DNA of 27,537 nucleotides from Rhodospirillales bacterium (GTDB taxonomy: Bacteria; Pseudomonadota; Alphaproteobacteria; Rhodospirillales; JABHCV01). The stretch covers positions 1-27,537 of the forward strand of contig JADHSW010000007.1 of the NCBI GenBank assembly GCA_016776705.1. Reading direction: 5' to 3'. Made by a program: the position numbers and the translations under genes. Each line of letters opens with the position of its first letter. Within the stretch, counting starts at the first letter, position 1. The notes beneath the pieces were generated by a model that was not told the DNA's origin, searched no databases, and worked only from the letters and a program-made list of their open reading frames with translations. Shown one piece after another: positions 15,259 through 22,561 of this stretch.

Positions 15259-15645
15259 ATGGCATATTCTGTACTGGTGGCAGAGGACGAACCTAATATT
15301 GTCCTGTCATTACAATTCATTATGAAAAAGGCAGGGCTTAATGTCCGGGTCGCCGAAAACGGTGCGCAAGCTGTCCGCGAAATTGAAATAGAAAAGCCCG
15401 ATGTGGTCCTTTTGGACATTATGTTGCCCAAGCAAGACGGGTTTTCAGTTTGCGAGACCATAAAGAGCAACGCCGAATGGGCTGACATCAAGGTCATTAT
15501 GCTAACAGCGAAAAGCCGGGATGAAGACCGGCAACGTGCGATGGATCTTGGCGCAGACGATTACATCACCAAACCCTTTTCAACCCGCGAACTTGTGGAT
15601 CGGGTGTTGGAACTGGTTAATGAAGATAGGATCGCCGATGCCTAA
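15259..15645 (+). CDS. Single-domain response regulator (CheY-like)
   Basis: A 128-aa receiver domain with no output domain. The acidic pocket is E9-D10, the phosphorylation site D53 (VVLLDIMLPKQDG), the switch Thr T83 (VIMLTAKS) and the conserved lysine K105 (DDYITKPF). ATG 15259 is chosen because the fold starts at once (YSVLVAEDEPNI) and AGGAA precedes it; an earlier ATG at 15229 would add 10 unusual residues. It lies upstream of an SLC5-type histidine kinase in the same orientation, so it is the likely phospho-partner. With no DNA-binding domain, it must act by protein contact or as a phosphate sink or relay. Confidence 0.88.
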   Translation: MAYSVLVAEDEPNIVLSLQFIMKKAGLNVRVAENGAQAVREIEIEKPDVVLLDIMLPKQDGFSVCETIKSNAEWADIKVIMLTAKSRDEDRQRAMDLGADDYITKPFSTRELVDRVLELVNEDRIADA

Positions 15646-15681
15646 AGGGTTCTTCCTCCCAGTTGAGTTTTCAGAAATCAA

Positions 15682-15936
15682 ATGAGACGCACGGGCCGGA
15701 AAAAGGAATGGACGCTTGCACTTTTCTGCGTCGGTATTCTTGTTCTTTTTCCGCCAATAGTGTCTATTTTTGACAAGCCGGTTCTGGTTATGGGGTTGCC
15801 CATCGCCTATGTGGTTCTATTCGGATTCTGGGGCCTGGTTATAGCTGCTGTCGCATATGGCGCGAGGCGGAAGGCGAGCACTGATGATCCGGGCGCTTCA
15901 TCAGATTCCCTAATAGACAAGCAGAGTGATAGCTGA
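15682..15936 (+). CDS. Small two-TM membrane protein partnering the symporter-kinase
   Basis: An 84-aa protein: a basic N-terminus (MRRTGRKKEW), two hydrophobic segments (LALFCVGILVLFPPIVSIF and VLVMGLPIAYVVLFGFWGLVIAAVAYGA) and a polar Ser/Asp-rich tail. Small membrane proteins of this shape (DUF3311-like and relatives) commonly precede SLC5 sodium:solute symporter genes and are thought to act with them. Its TGA overlaps the ATG of the following symporter-kinase gene by one base, which indicates translational coupling. The family name is tentative because the sequence is short. Confidence 0.7.
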   Translation: MRRTGRKKEWTLALFCVGILVLFPPIVSIFDKPVLVMGLPIAYVVLFGFWGLVIAAVAYGARRKASTDDPGASSDSLIDKQSDS

Positions 15937-18656
15937 TGCAGGGTGGCCTTGTTGTTGGTGTTTCCTTTGCCTATTTGGGCTTGTTGTTCGCCATCGCATA
16001 TTATGGGGAAAGGCGTGCTGCTCAGGGCCGAAGCCTGGTTAATAATCCTTATATTTATACCCTTTCCATCGCCGTTTACTGCACGTCGTGGACATTTTAT
16101 GGAAGTGTCGGCAGGGCGGCAAAGACGGGGCTGGACTTTTTACCGATCTATCTTGGCCCCACACTGGTGTTTGTTGTCTGGTCGTTCGTTCTGGCAAAAA
16201 TTATCAGAATTTGCAAAATCCACCGTATCACCTCTATCGCCGACTTCATTTCTACTCGCTATGGCAAAAATTTTGCTTTGGGCTCACTGGTCACAATCAT
16301 CGCTGTTATTGGCACGACACCCTATATTTCCCTGCAACTGAAATCCATTGCGACGAGCTTCAATCTTATTGTCGGATTTAAGAATACGGATTTTCCGACC
16401 TATGGTAATCCCTTTGGTATTGATACGACCCTGGTTGTGGCCATTGCCCTGGCCTTGTTTGCTATTCTATTTGGAACCCGCCACATTGAATCAAGCGAAC
16501 ATCATGAAGGTCTGGTCGCCGCCATTGCATTTGAATCCCTGATCAAGCTGTTTGCCTTTTTGGCGGTCGGCTTCTTTGTCACGTTCAGCGTTTTCGATGG
16601 ATTTGGTGATCTGTTTTATCAGGCAATGGCCCATGGCCTGACGCATTTATTTGTGGTCAATCATGATCAGGGATACGGTCAATGGGTAACGATGACTATA
16701 TTAAGTATGGCCGCTATCCTGTTCTTGCCCCGACAATTTTATATTACTGCCGTTGAAAACAGAGATGAAATACAACTCAGAACGGCAGCCTGGCTGTTCC
16801 CGCTGTATCTTCTGGTAATCAACATTTTTGTTCTTCCCATCGCCATTGGCGGCAAAATCTCCTTTGCGGGATTAGCTAGCGATGCGGACATGTTCGTTCT
16901 CACCGTGCCTCTCCACTTCGATCAGACACAACTTGCCCTTTTTGCTTTTATTGGTGGTTTGTCGGCTGCCACATCGATGGTTATCGTCGCTTCAATAGCG
17001 CTCTCTACAATGGTTTGTAATAACCTGGTGATGCCGCTCCTGTTGCGCTGGGAATGGGTTAATCTAACAGAACGTGGGGATTTATCCGCCCTGCTGCTCA
17101 ATATTCGTCGCGCCAGTATTCTGATTATTCTTCTGCTTGGGTACGGCTATTTCCGTATCGCCAGTGAATCCTACTCGCTGGTCACCATTGGCCTTGTATC
17201 CTTCAGCGCCGCCGCCCAGTTTGCACCGGCCATCATAGGCGGTATTTTCTGGAAGGGGGGCTCAAGCAGGGGGGCGCTGACCGGGTTGTCTCTCGGGTTT
17301 CTGGTATGGCTTTACACCTTGTTGCTGCCATCATTCGCCCAGTCTGGTTGGCTGCCGATCAATTTTATCAGCGATGGCCTGTTCGGCATTTATTCACTGA
17401 AACCCTATGCCTTGTTCGGGCTGGAGGGATTTGACAGCCTGTCACACTCCTTGTTCTGGAGCATGTTGGCAAACATCGGTGGGTATGTCGTGGTTTCCTT
17501 GTGGGGAGATCTAAGCCCCATCGACCGCATCCAGGGTAGCCTGTTCGTTGATGTTTCTGAAGAAAACCTGGGGCAGAAGGACTCTCAGTACTGGCAAGGG
17601 ACGGCTACCATCGGCTCGATGCAGGAGCTTGTGGGCCGTTTTGTCGGTACGGAACGTGCCGAAAAGGGGTTCCAGGCATTTGCCAGTGATCAGAACATTG
17701 TCATGAACGAAAATGACATTGCAGACAGTAAAATGCTGGCGCACGCGGAAAGTGTTCTTTCCGGCGCTATTGGTTCGGCGACGGCCAGGGTCATTATCGG
17801 CTCCATGATAAAAGGCGAGAATGTCAGCTTTAATGAAGTCTTCCAGATTCTCGATGAAACCACACAAGTCATCGAATACAGTCGCATGCTGGAGGTCAAG
17901 TCCACCGAACTCGAAGAAACCTCACTTAAGTTGCAACGGGCAAATAAACGCCTGAAAGAATTTGATTCCCTGAAGGACGATTTTCTTTCCACCATCTCTC
18001 ACGAACTTCGAACGCCCCTAACATCCATTAGGGCGTTTAGTGAAATTCTTTTCGATGCGGATGGTACGACTCATGAAGAACGCCAGCATTTTCTGGGGAT
18101 TATTACAAAAGAAAGCGAGCGCTTGACCCGCCTGATCGATCAAATTCTTGATCTCGCCAAGATGGAAGCCGGCCGGATGAACTGGACCATGAGCAATGTG
18201 GACCCGGCTTCCACCATCAAGGAGGCGTTGGCGACGATGGATGGATTAATCAAGGAAAGAAAAATCCAGCTGATTGTGGATTTGTCTGACACCATCCCGG
18301 AGATTCGGGCTGACCGTGACCAGTTGGCGCAGGTTGTCATTAACGTGGTCTCAAACGCTATCAAGTTCTGCAAGCATCCGGGGGGTATCATCCGGGTTAG
18401 CGCACGCTCGCACCTGAATGGCTTGCTTGTCAGTATTTCTGATAACGGAAGCGGTGTTTTGCCCGAACATCGGGATTTTATCTTCGAAAAATTCCACCAA
18501 TCCCGTCAAGGCTCAAACGAAATGCCTGTTGGTACGGGCCTGGGTCTGGCTATCTGCCGACAGATTATAACGTTCTTTGGCGGGGATATCTGGGCTGATA
18601 ACGGTAAAGAAGGAGGTGCCCGTATTACCTTCAACATACCATTTTCGTCGGCCTAG
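15936..18656 (+). CDS. SLC5 symporter-STAC-histidine kinase fusion (CbrA/CrbS type)
   Basis: A 906-aa sensor. Residues about 1-530 form a sodium:solute symporter-like module of roughly 13 membrane segments (YTLSIAVYCTSWTFYGSVG; TSIADFISTRYGKN; FLPRQFYITAVENRDE). Residues about 555-640 match the STAC linker (GSMQELVGRFVGTERAEKGF; HAESVLSGAIGSATARVII). A short coiled coil leads to the HisKA domain with H689 in SHELRTPLTSI. The ATPase domain has VVINVVSNAIKF (about 798), SDNGSGV (about 834) and GTGLGLAI (about 867). CbrA and CrbS relatives control use of histidine, acetate or other carbon sources. The ligand here is unknown. Its likely partner is the upstream receiver-only protein, as the kinase has no receiver of its own. 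Confidence 0.9.
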   Translation: MQGGLVVGVSFAYLGLLFAIAYYGERRAAQGRSLVNNPYIYTLSIAVYCTSWTFYGSVGRAAKTGLDFLPIYLGPTLVFVVWSFVLAKIIRICKIHRITSIADFISTRYGKNFALGSLVTIIAVIGTTPYISLQLKSIATSFNLIVGFKNTDFPTYGNPFGIDTTLVVAIALALFAILFGTRHIESSEHHEGLVAAIAFESLIKLFAFLAVGFFVTFSVFDGFGDLFYQAMAHGLTHLFVVNHDQGYGQWVTMTILSMAAILFLPRQFYITAVENRDEIQLRTAAWLFPLYLLVINIFVLPIAIGGKISFAGLASDADMFVLTVPLHFDQTQLALFAFIGGLSAATSMVIVASIALSTMVCNNLVMPLLLRWEWVNLTERGDLSALLLNIRRASILIILLLGYGYFRIASESYSLVTIGLVSFSAAAQFAPAIIGGIFWKGGSSRGALTGLSLGFLVWLYTLLLPSFAQSGWLPINFISDGLFGIYSLKPYALFGLEGFDSLSHSLFWSMLANIGGYVVVSLWGDLSPIDRIQGSLFVDVSEENLGQKDSQYWQGTATIGSMQELVGRFVGTERAEKGFQAFASDQNIVMNENDIADSKMLAHAESVLSGAIGSATARVIIGSMIKGENVSFNEVFQILDETTQVIEYSRMLEVKSTELEETSLKLQRANKRLKEFDSLKDDFLSTISHELRTPLTSIRAFSEILFDADGTTHEERQHFLGIITKESERLTRLIDQILDLAKMEAGRMNWTMSNVDPASTIKEALATMDGLIKERKIQLIVDLSDTIPEIRADRDQLAQVVINVVSNAIKFCKHPGGIIRVSARSHLNGLLVSISDNGSGVLPEHRDFIFEKFHQSRQGSNEMPVGTGLGLAICRQIITFFGGDIWADNGKEGGARITFNIPFSSA

Positions 18657-18702
18657 AATGGGTATAGCCTTTTTCCCGCGTTGATTATATCCGGAGCAAC
18701 CA

Positions 18703-19395
18703 ATGCCTAATCTTCAAATCATCAGTGCCAATGTCTGTCCCTATGCCCAGCGCACCCGCATGGTGCTACATGAAAAAGGACTGAAGTTTGACCTTGTTGA
18801 AATTGACCTGAAGGACAAACCGGACTGGTTTCTTGAGGTCTCCCCCTATGGTAAGGTTCCGGTTCTTCGTCATAATGAACGCACCATTTACGAAAGCGCC
18901 GTTATTAACGAGTATCTGGACGAAGCCTTCCCGGATCATCTCCTTATGCCCGTTGATCCTGCTGCACGAGCCATGGCCCGCATCTGGATCGATTATATCA
19001 ACAATCAGTTTTGTCCGTTCTTCTATAAGGTCCTTCTTGCCCAGGATGGGGAAACGCAAAAGGAAGTGGCTGAAAAGCTGACAGCCGTGATGAAATTCAT
19101 GGAAAACGAGGGTCTGAAAAAGCTTCAGGGCAAGGGCCCGTATTGGATGGGTGAGAACCCCAATCTGGTGGACCTTACCCTATATCCCTTCTTTGAGCGG
19201 TTTGTGGTTCTGGAACATTATCGCGGCGTGGTCATTCCAAAGGATTGTCAACGCCTGAGCCGTTGGTTGGATGTCATGTTGAAACACCCTGCCAGTGTTG
19301 CTACGGCCAACACGAAAGAGTTTCACATCAACAATTATCAAAAATATGCAGATGGCAGCGCCAATGGCGTCACAGCCAGGGAAATGAGGAAATAA
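18703..19395 (+). CDS. Glutathione S-transferase, omega-like (Cys-type)
   Basis: A 230-aa cytoplasmic protein. The thioredoxin-like N-terminal domain has the active-site motif CPYAQRTRMVL with C12, then SPYGKVPVL (cis-Pro loop) and ESAVINEYLDE (glutathione-binding Glu-Ser). The helical C-terminal domain follows from about residue 88. A catalytic Cys is typical of omega, lambda and related classes, which catalyse thiol-transfer, dehydroascorbate reduction or deglutathionylation rather than classical conjugation. It lies between the kinase and the ligase gene. A role in quinone or aromatic detoxification is plausible from neighbourhood only. Confidence 0.85.
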   Translation: MPNLQIISANVCPYAQRTRMVLHEKGLKFDLVEIDLKDKPDWFLEVSPYGKVPVLRHNERTIYESAVINEYLDEAFPDHLLMPVDPAARAMARIWIDYINNQFCPFFYKVLLAQDGETQKEVAEKLTAVMKFMENEGLKKLQGKGPYWMGENPNLVDLTLYPFFERFVVLEHYRGVVIPKDCQRLSRWLDVMLKHPASVATANTKEFHINNYQKYADGSANGVTAREMRK

Positions 19396-19440
19396 ATCTC
19401 CTATCTGACCGGAAATCACCATGCCCGGACGACCCTTGCC

Positions 19441-19485
19441 TTGACAGGGTCATTGCGGAGTATGAAAATAGTTAGGTAGGCTAAC
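19441..19485 (+). promoter_or_regulatory. Promoter with palindromic operator at the CoA ligase-marR operon
   Basis: TTGACA (19441-19446) is a consensus -35. A 17-bp spacer leads to GAAAAT (19464-19469, 4 of 6). The predicted start, about 19476, falls inside the perfect inverted repeat GTTAG-GTAGG-CTAAC (19471-19485). That layout suits repression by a dimeric regulator; the MarR protein encoded second in the operon is the natural candidate. The promoter and the binding are both predictions from sequence. Confidence 0.55.
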
Positions 19486-19523
19486 AATTATTTTGTGTGG
19501 GCCATTTCCGGGAGGGGACAGAA

Positions 19524-21104
19524 TTGTCGACAGCGAGTGTGACCGATCGTGAAAAAATAAATGCTGCCGATGTCCTGCTTGAGCGGGGACTTTCTGAATT
19601 TTCCGGTGCAAATCCGGCAATTCTCAGCGATAAAATATCCGTTTCCTATGCAGAGCTAGACGCCGCCGCCTGTCGCGCAGGGCATGCGATGCGCACATTT
19701 GATGTTCAGCCGGGTGATCGGGTTCTGATCATGGCCGACGACAGGCCCGAATTCTTTTACGCTTATCTGGGAGCGATGAAGATCGGTGCCGTTCCGGTTT
19801 CGCTAAACCTGCGTTTTTCGTCTGGAAACCTGTCCCACGTTATTGAGGATAGCGCCTGTAAATTGTTTCTGGCCGATGCCCAGTTTGTTGATGTTTGCCA
19901 GCAGGCCATGGTGAAACTTAAGTCGACTCCCGCATTTGCTCTTATTGATACCCCTTGTCGGGATTTTCCGGTTTTCCCTGAGCTAATGGACAGTCAGCCC
20001 GATACACTTCAGTCATATCTTCTTGGCCCGGATGATATGGCGCTGTGGATGTATACGTCAGGCACCACCGGGGAATCCAAGGCCGTGGTCCATCGCCAAA
20101 GCAGCACTTTGACAATAGATCGATATTTGGGGACGGTTTACGGGGTCGGACCGGGCGACAGAATATTCTGCTCGTCCAAGCTGTTTTTTGCTTTCTCGTT
20201 GGGACACAGCCTGCTAGCGAGCCTGCGCCTCGGCGCCACCACTGTTCTTCATACAGGCTGGCCGACAGCCGAAGCAGTGGCAGCCGTCGTTGAACGACAT
20301 AAGCCTGATGTGGTGCTTAGTGTTCCTACCCTTTATCGGGCTCTTTTAAAGGAGAACCTCGCAGGATCGGAAGGTTTCGCGCGGGTACGGCATTTCATTT
20401 CGGCAGGGGAGCATTTGCCAAAGGCCCTGTCCGACAAATGGATGATGGCGACTGCCAATCCCATCCTGCAGGGTATTGGTGCTACTGAAGCCCTGATTAT
20501 GTTTATTGGCAATCGGCCGGACGATAACCGTCCCGGAGCAACGGGGAAGCCGTTCCCGGGAACGAAGGTCAAACTGGTAGGCGAAAGTGGAGAATTAATC
20601 AGTGAAACCGGCATACCCGGTGTTCTTTGGGTGCATAGTGATTCAGTGGCAGTGCAATACTGGAACCAGGAAGCCAAGTCTGAACAGGTTTTCAAAGAAG
20701 GCTGGTACGTCACAGGTGACGTCTTTTTCAGGGATGAAGACGGCTTTTATCATTATCAAGGACGCGACGACGATATGCTGAAAATCTCCGGCCAATGGGT
20801 AAGCCCGGCAGAAATAGAAGAATATGTCCTTAAATGCCCTGACGTCAGCGATGCTGCTGTTATTGGGGTTGCCGATTCAAGCGGTTTGGTGCGTCTGGCC
20901 CTGTGTCTTATTCCTGCCCGACCGAATGTTGATCATGAAGCCCTGCGAAAAGAGCTAACGGATACGTTGACCAGTAGTCTTTCAATCTATAAATGTCCAA
21001 GGCGTTTCATTTTTCTTGATGAAATGCCGCAAACAGCAACTGGCAAAACGCAACGTTTCAAGCTGCGCCAAATTGCCGCCGATCATTTGGAACCCGCATC
21101 GTGA
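19524..21104 (+). CDS. Benzoate/4-hydroxybenzoate-CoA ligase family protein
   Basis: ATP- and CoA-dependent ligase activating an aromatic acid to its CoA thioester. I start it at TTG 19524 because a strong GGGAGGGG sequence (about 19509-19516) is seven bases upstream; GTG 19497 would add nine residues without a good ribosome site. In the 526-aa protein the AMP-binding motif MYTSGTTGESKAVVH is near residue 177. GIGATEALIMFIGN and RPGATGKPFPGTKVKL resemble the benzoate-CoA ligase branch of the family. The hinge/A8 region reads GRDDDMLKISGQWVSPAEIEEY, and the catalytic Lys lies in TATGKTQRFKLR. Adjacent hcr genes argue for 4-hydroxybenzoate or benzoate; the exact acid cannot be read from sequence. 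Confidence 0.87.
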   Translation: MSTASVTDREKINAADVLLERGLSEFSGANPAILSDKISVSYAELDAAACRAGHAMRTFDVQPGDRVLIMADDRPEFFYAYLGAMKIGAVPVSLNLRFSSGNLSHVIEDSACKLFLADAQFVDVCQQAMVKLKSTPAFALIDTPCRDFPVFPELMDSQPDTLQSYLLGPDDMALWMYTSGTTGESKAVVHRQSSTLTIDRYLGTVYGVGPGDRIFCSSKLFFAFSLGHSLLASLRLGATTVLHTGWPTAEAVAAVVERHKPDVVLSVPTLYRALLKENLAGSEGFARVRHFISAGEHLPKALSDKWMMATANPILQGIGATEALIMFIGNRPDDNRPGATGKPFPGTKVKLVGESGELISETGIPGVLWVHSDSVAVQYWNQEAKSEQVFKEGWYVTGDVFFRDEDGFYHYQGRDDDMLKISGQWVSPAEIEEYVLKCPDVSDAAVIGVADSSGLVRLALCLIPARPNVDHEALRKELTDTLTSSLSIYKCPRRFIFLDEMPQTATGKTQRFKLRQIAADHLEPAS

Positions 21105-21589
21105 GAAACGGTAAAGCAACAACGACCAATAGCGCCAAAGCGCCACGTCCCAAAGCTAACGTCGATTGGGGAATGCTTGATGATCTGGTGGGGTTTCATC
21201 TGCGCCGGGCGCAATCGGTCGTGTTCGATCATTTTATGAGAGTGATCAAAGATGAACGGATCACTCCGGGTCAGTTCGGGGTTTTGACTTTAATAGAAGA
21301 AAACCCGGGATTGAACCAGTCGAGACTGGCGGGCGCACTGGGGATTGAACGTTCAACCATGGTTGCCGTTATCAATGTGCTGGAAGAACGCGACCTTGTT
21401 AAACGTCAGGAATCAACAGCCGACAGACGATCTTATGTTCTATCCCTGACCAGGCAGGGCAAGGCTCTGCTCGGCGTGGTTAATGGCAAGGTCTGCGACC
21501 ACGAACAACAGATTACCGCCGCACTGAACGGTTCAGAAAAAGAAGTTCTGGTCGATTTACTGAAAAAGATCAGCGGTAGTCTAGGCTGA
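21101..21589 (+). CDS. MarR-family transcriptional regulator
   Basis: A 162-aa winged-helix regulator starting at GTG 21101, overlapping the ligase stop by four bases (GTGA). A polar N-terminal extension of about 25 residues precedes the domain. The winged helix is clear: ITPGQFGVLTLIEENPGLNQSRLAGALGIERSTMVAVINVLEERDLVKRQES, then the wing DRRSYVLSLTRQGKALL. The MarR protein BadR controls benzoate genes in Rhodopseudomonas palustris, and other MarR proteins sense aromatic CoA esters, so the ligand may be an aroyl-CoA. The palindrome at 19471-19485 is its likely site. It overlaps the convergent hcrB by 9 bases at the 3' ends. Confidence 0.88.
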   Translation: MRNGKATTTNSAKAPRPKANVDWGMLDDLVGFHLRRAQSVVFDHFMRVIKDERITPGQFGVLTLIEENPGLNQSRLAGALGIERSTMVAVINVLEERDLVKRQESTADRRSYVLSLTRQGKALLGVVNGKVCDHEQQITAALNGSEKEVLVDLLKKISGSLG

Positions 21590-22561
21590 TTGATACAGCC
21601 GGTTCGCGAGGCTGCGGCTTAAATTAGCCGCGACCTTGCGTCGGTATCCTGGTGGTGTGAAGGTGGATGTCATCGGCTTGATTTGCTTGGGCAACAACGA
21701 CGCTAAAGTTTCCAATGCTTCGTCATCCATGGGGGTGCCAATAAGCACATCGATGCCGTCGACCAGCACCGGGCAAGATTTTACGCCAGTCAGCGCAAGG
21801 CGAATTTCATCCACACCGTTGCTTCCTTTTTTCAAGGCGATGGCTGATCCGGCAAGCGGGAAGTCGATGGAATCGCGAACGCGCGCCTTGGCGTATCCTG
21901 AACGCAGGCCCCGGGCATCCGGCAGCAATACGGTGACGAGGATTTCGCCTTTTTTAAGCAACAGATGAGCAGCGCCATCATTGGCATATATGTCAGTCAA
22001 GGGGACGGTTCTTGCCCCATCGGGACCTGTGATTTCTACTTCAGCGCCGAAAACCAGAAGGGCCGGGGCAAGATCACCGCTGAAAGCGGCGAAGCATTCC
22101 GTGCCGGATGGGGCAACGTGACAGGTTTCGCCCTGGCTTTTCAGGCAATAATTATTGGCGCTGCGCCACCATTCGCTCTGGTTATAAAAAACGCAGCGGG
22201 TATCCAGGCACAGGTTGCCGCCAACGGTTGCGACCTGACGATGAGTCGCCGCCGCGATCTCTGCGGCGGCTTGTGAAACCGCTTCGTAATCTCTTGTGAT
22301 TTCCTTGTGGTCAAGCAGGGACGCAAGGGTGACCGATGCACCGATTCTGTGTCCGCCTTTGCCATCACTTTCAATTTTATTCATTTCGTCGATCTGTGCC
22401 AGGTCGATCAAGGTCCCCGGTGCGACGATACCACGGCGAATATTGACGATCAGATCCGTGCCACCGGCAACGTAACGGGCATCAGGGTTCTCACCAAAGA
22501 AACTAACGGCTTCCTTGACAGTTTTTGGATAAAGCACGGTGAAATTGGGCATAAATTCCAT
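21581..22561 (-). CDS. hcrB: 4-hydroxybenzoyl-CoA reductase, FAD subunit (beta)
   Basis: FAD-binding electron-transfer subunit of a xanthine-oxidase-family enzyme, 326 aa. FAD contacts include YVAGGTDLIVNIRRG (residue 30 on) and ATVGGNLC (111-118). The diagnostic feature is an insertion with C123, C139, C147 and C156. Their spacing (16, 8, 9) matches the extra [4Fe-4S] ligands of Thauera HcrB (reported as 122, 138, 146, 155), which other family members lack. This marks the operon as 4-hydroxybenzoyl-CoA reductase rather than CO or xanthine dehydrogenase. Its ATG overlaps the hcrA stop by one base (TGATG). The gene order here is C-A-B. Confidence 0.93.
   Translation of the reverse strand: MEFMPNFTVLYPKTVKEAVSFFGENPDARYVAGGTDLIVNIRRGIVAPGTLIDLAQIDEMNKIESDGKGGHRIGASVTLASLLDHKEITRDYEAVSQAAAEIAAATHRQVATVGGNLCLDTRCVFYNQSEWWRSANNYCLKSQGETCHVAPSGTECFAAFSGDLAPALLVFGAEVEITGPDGARTVPLTDIYANDGAAHLLLKKGEILVTVLLPDARGLRSGYAKARVRDSIDFPLAGSAIALKKGSNGVDEIRLALTGVKSCPVLVDGIDVLIGTPMDDEALETLASLLPKQIKPMTSTFTPPGYRRKVAANLSRSLANRLYQSA

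Noticed and set aside
16208..16219. TTTGCAAA motif matching the proposed ScfR operator
   Set aside because: It is inside the kinase coding sequence, far from any start, so probably chance.
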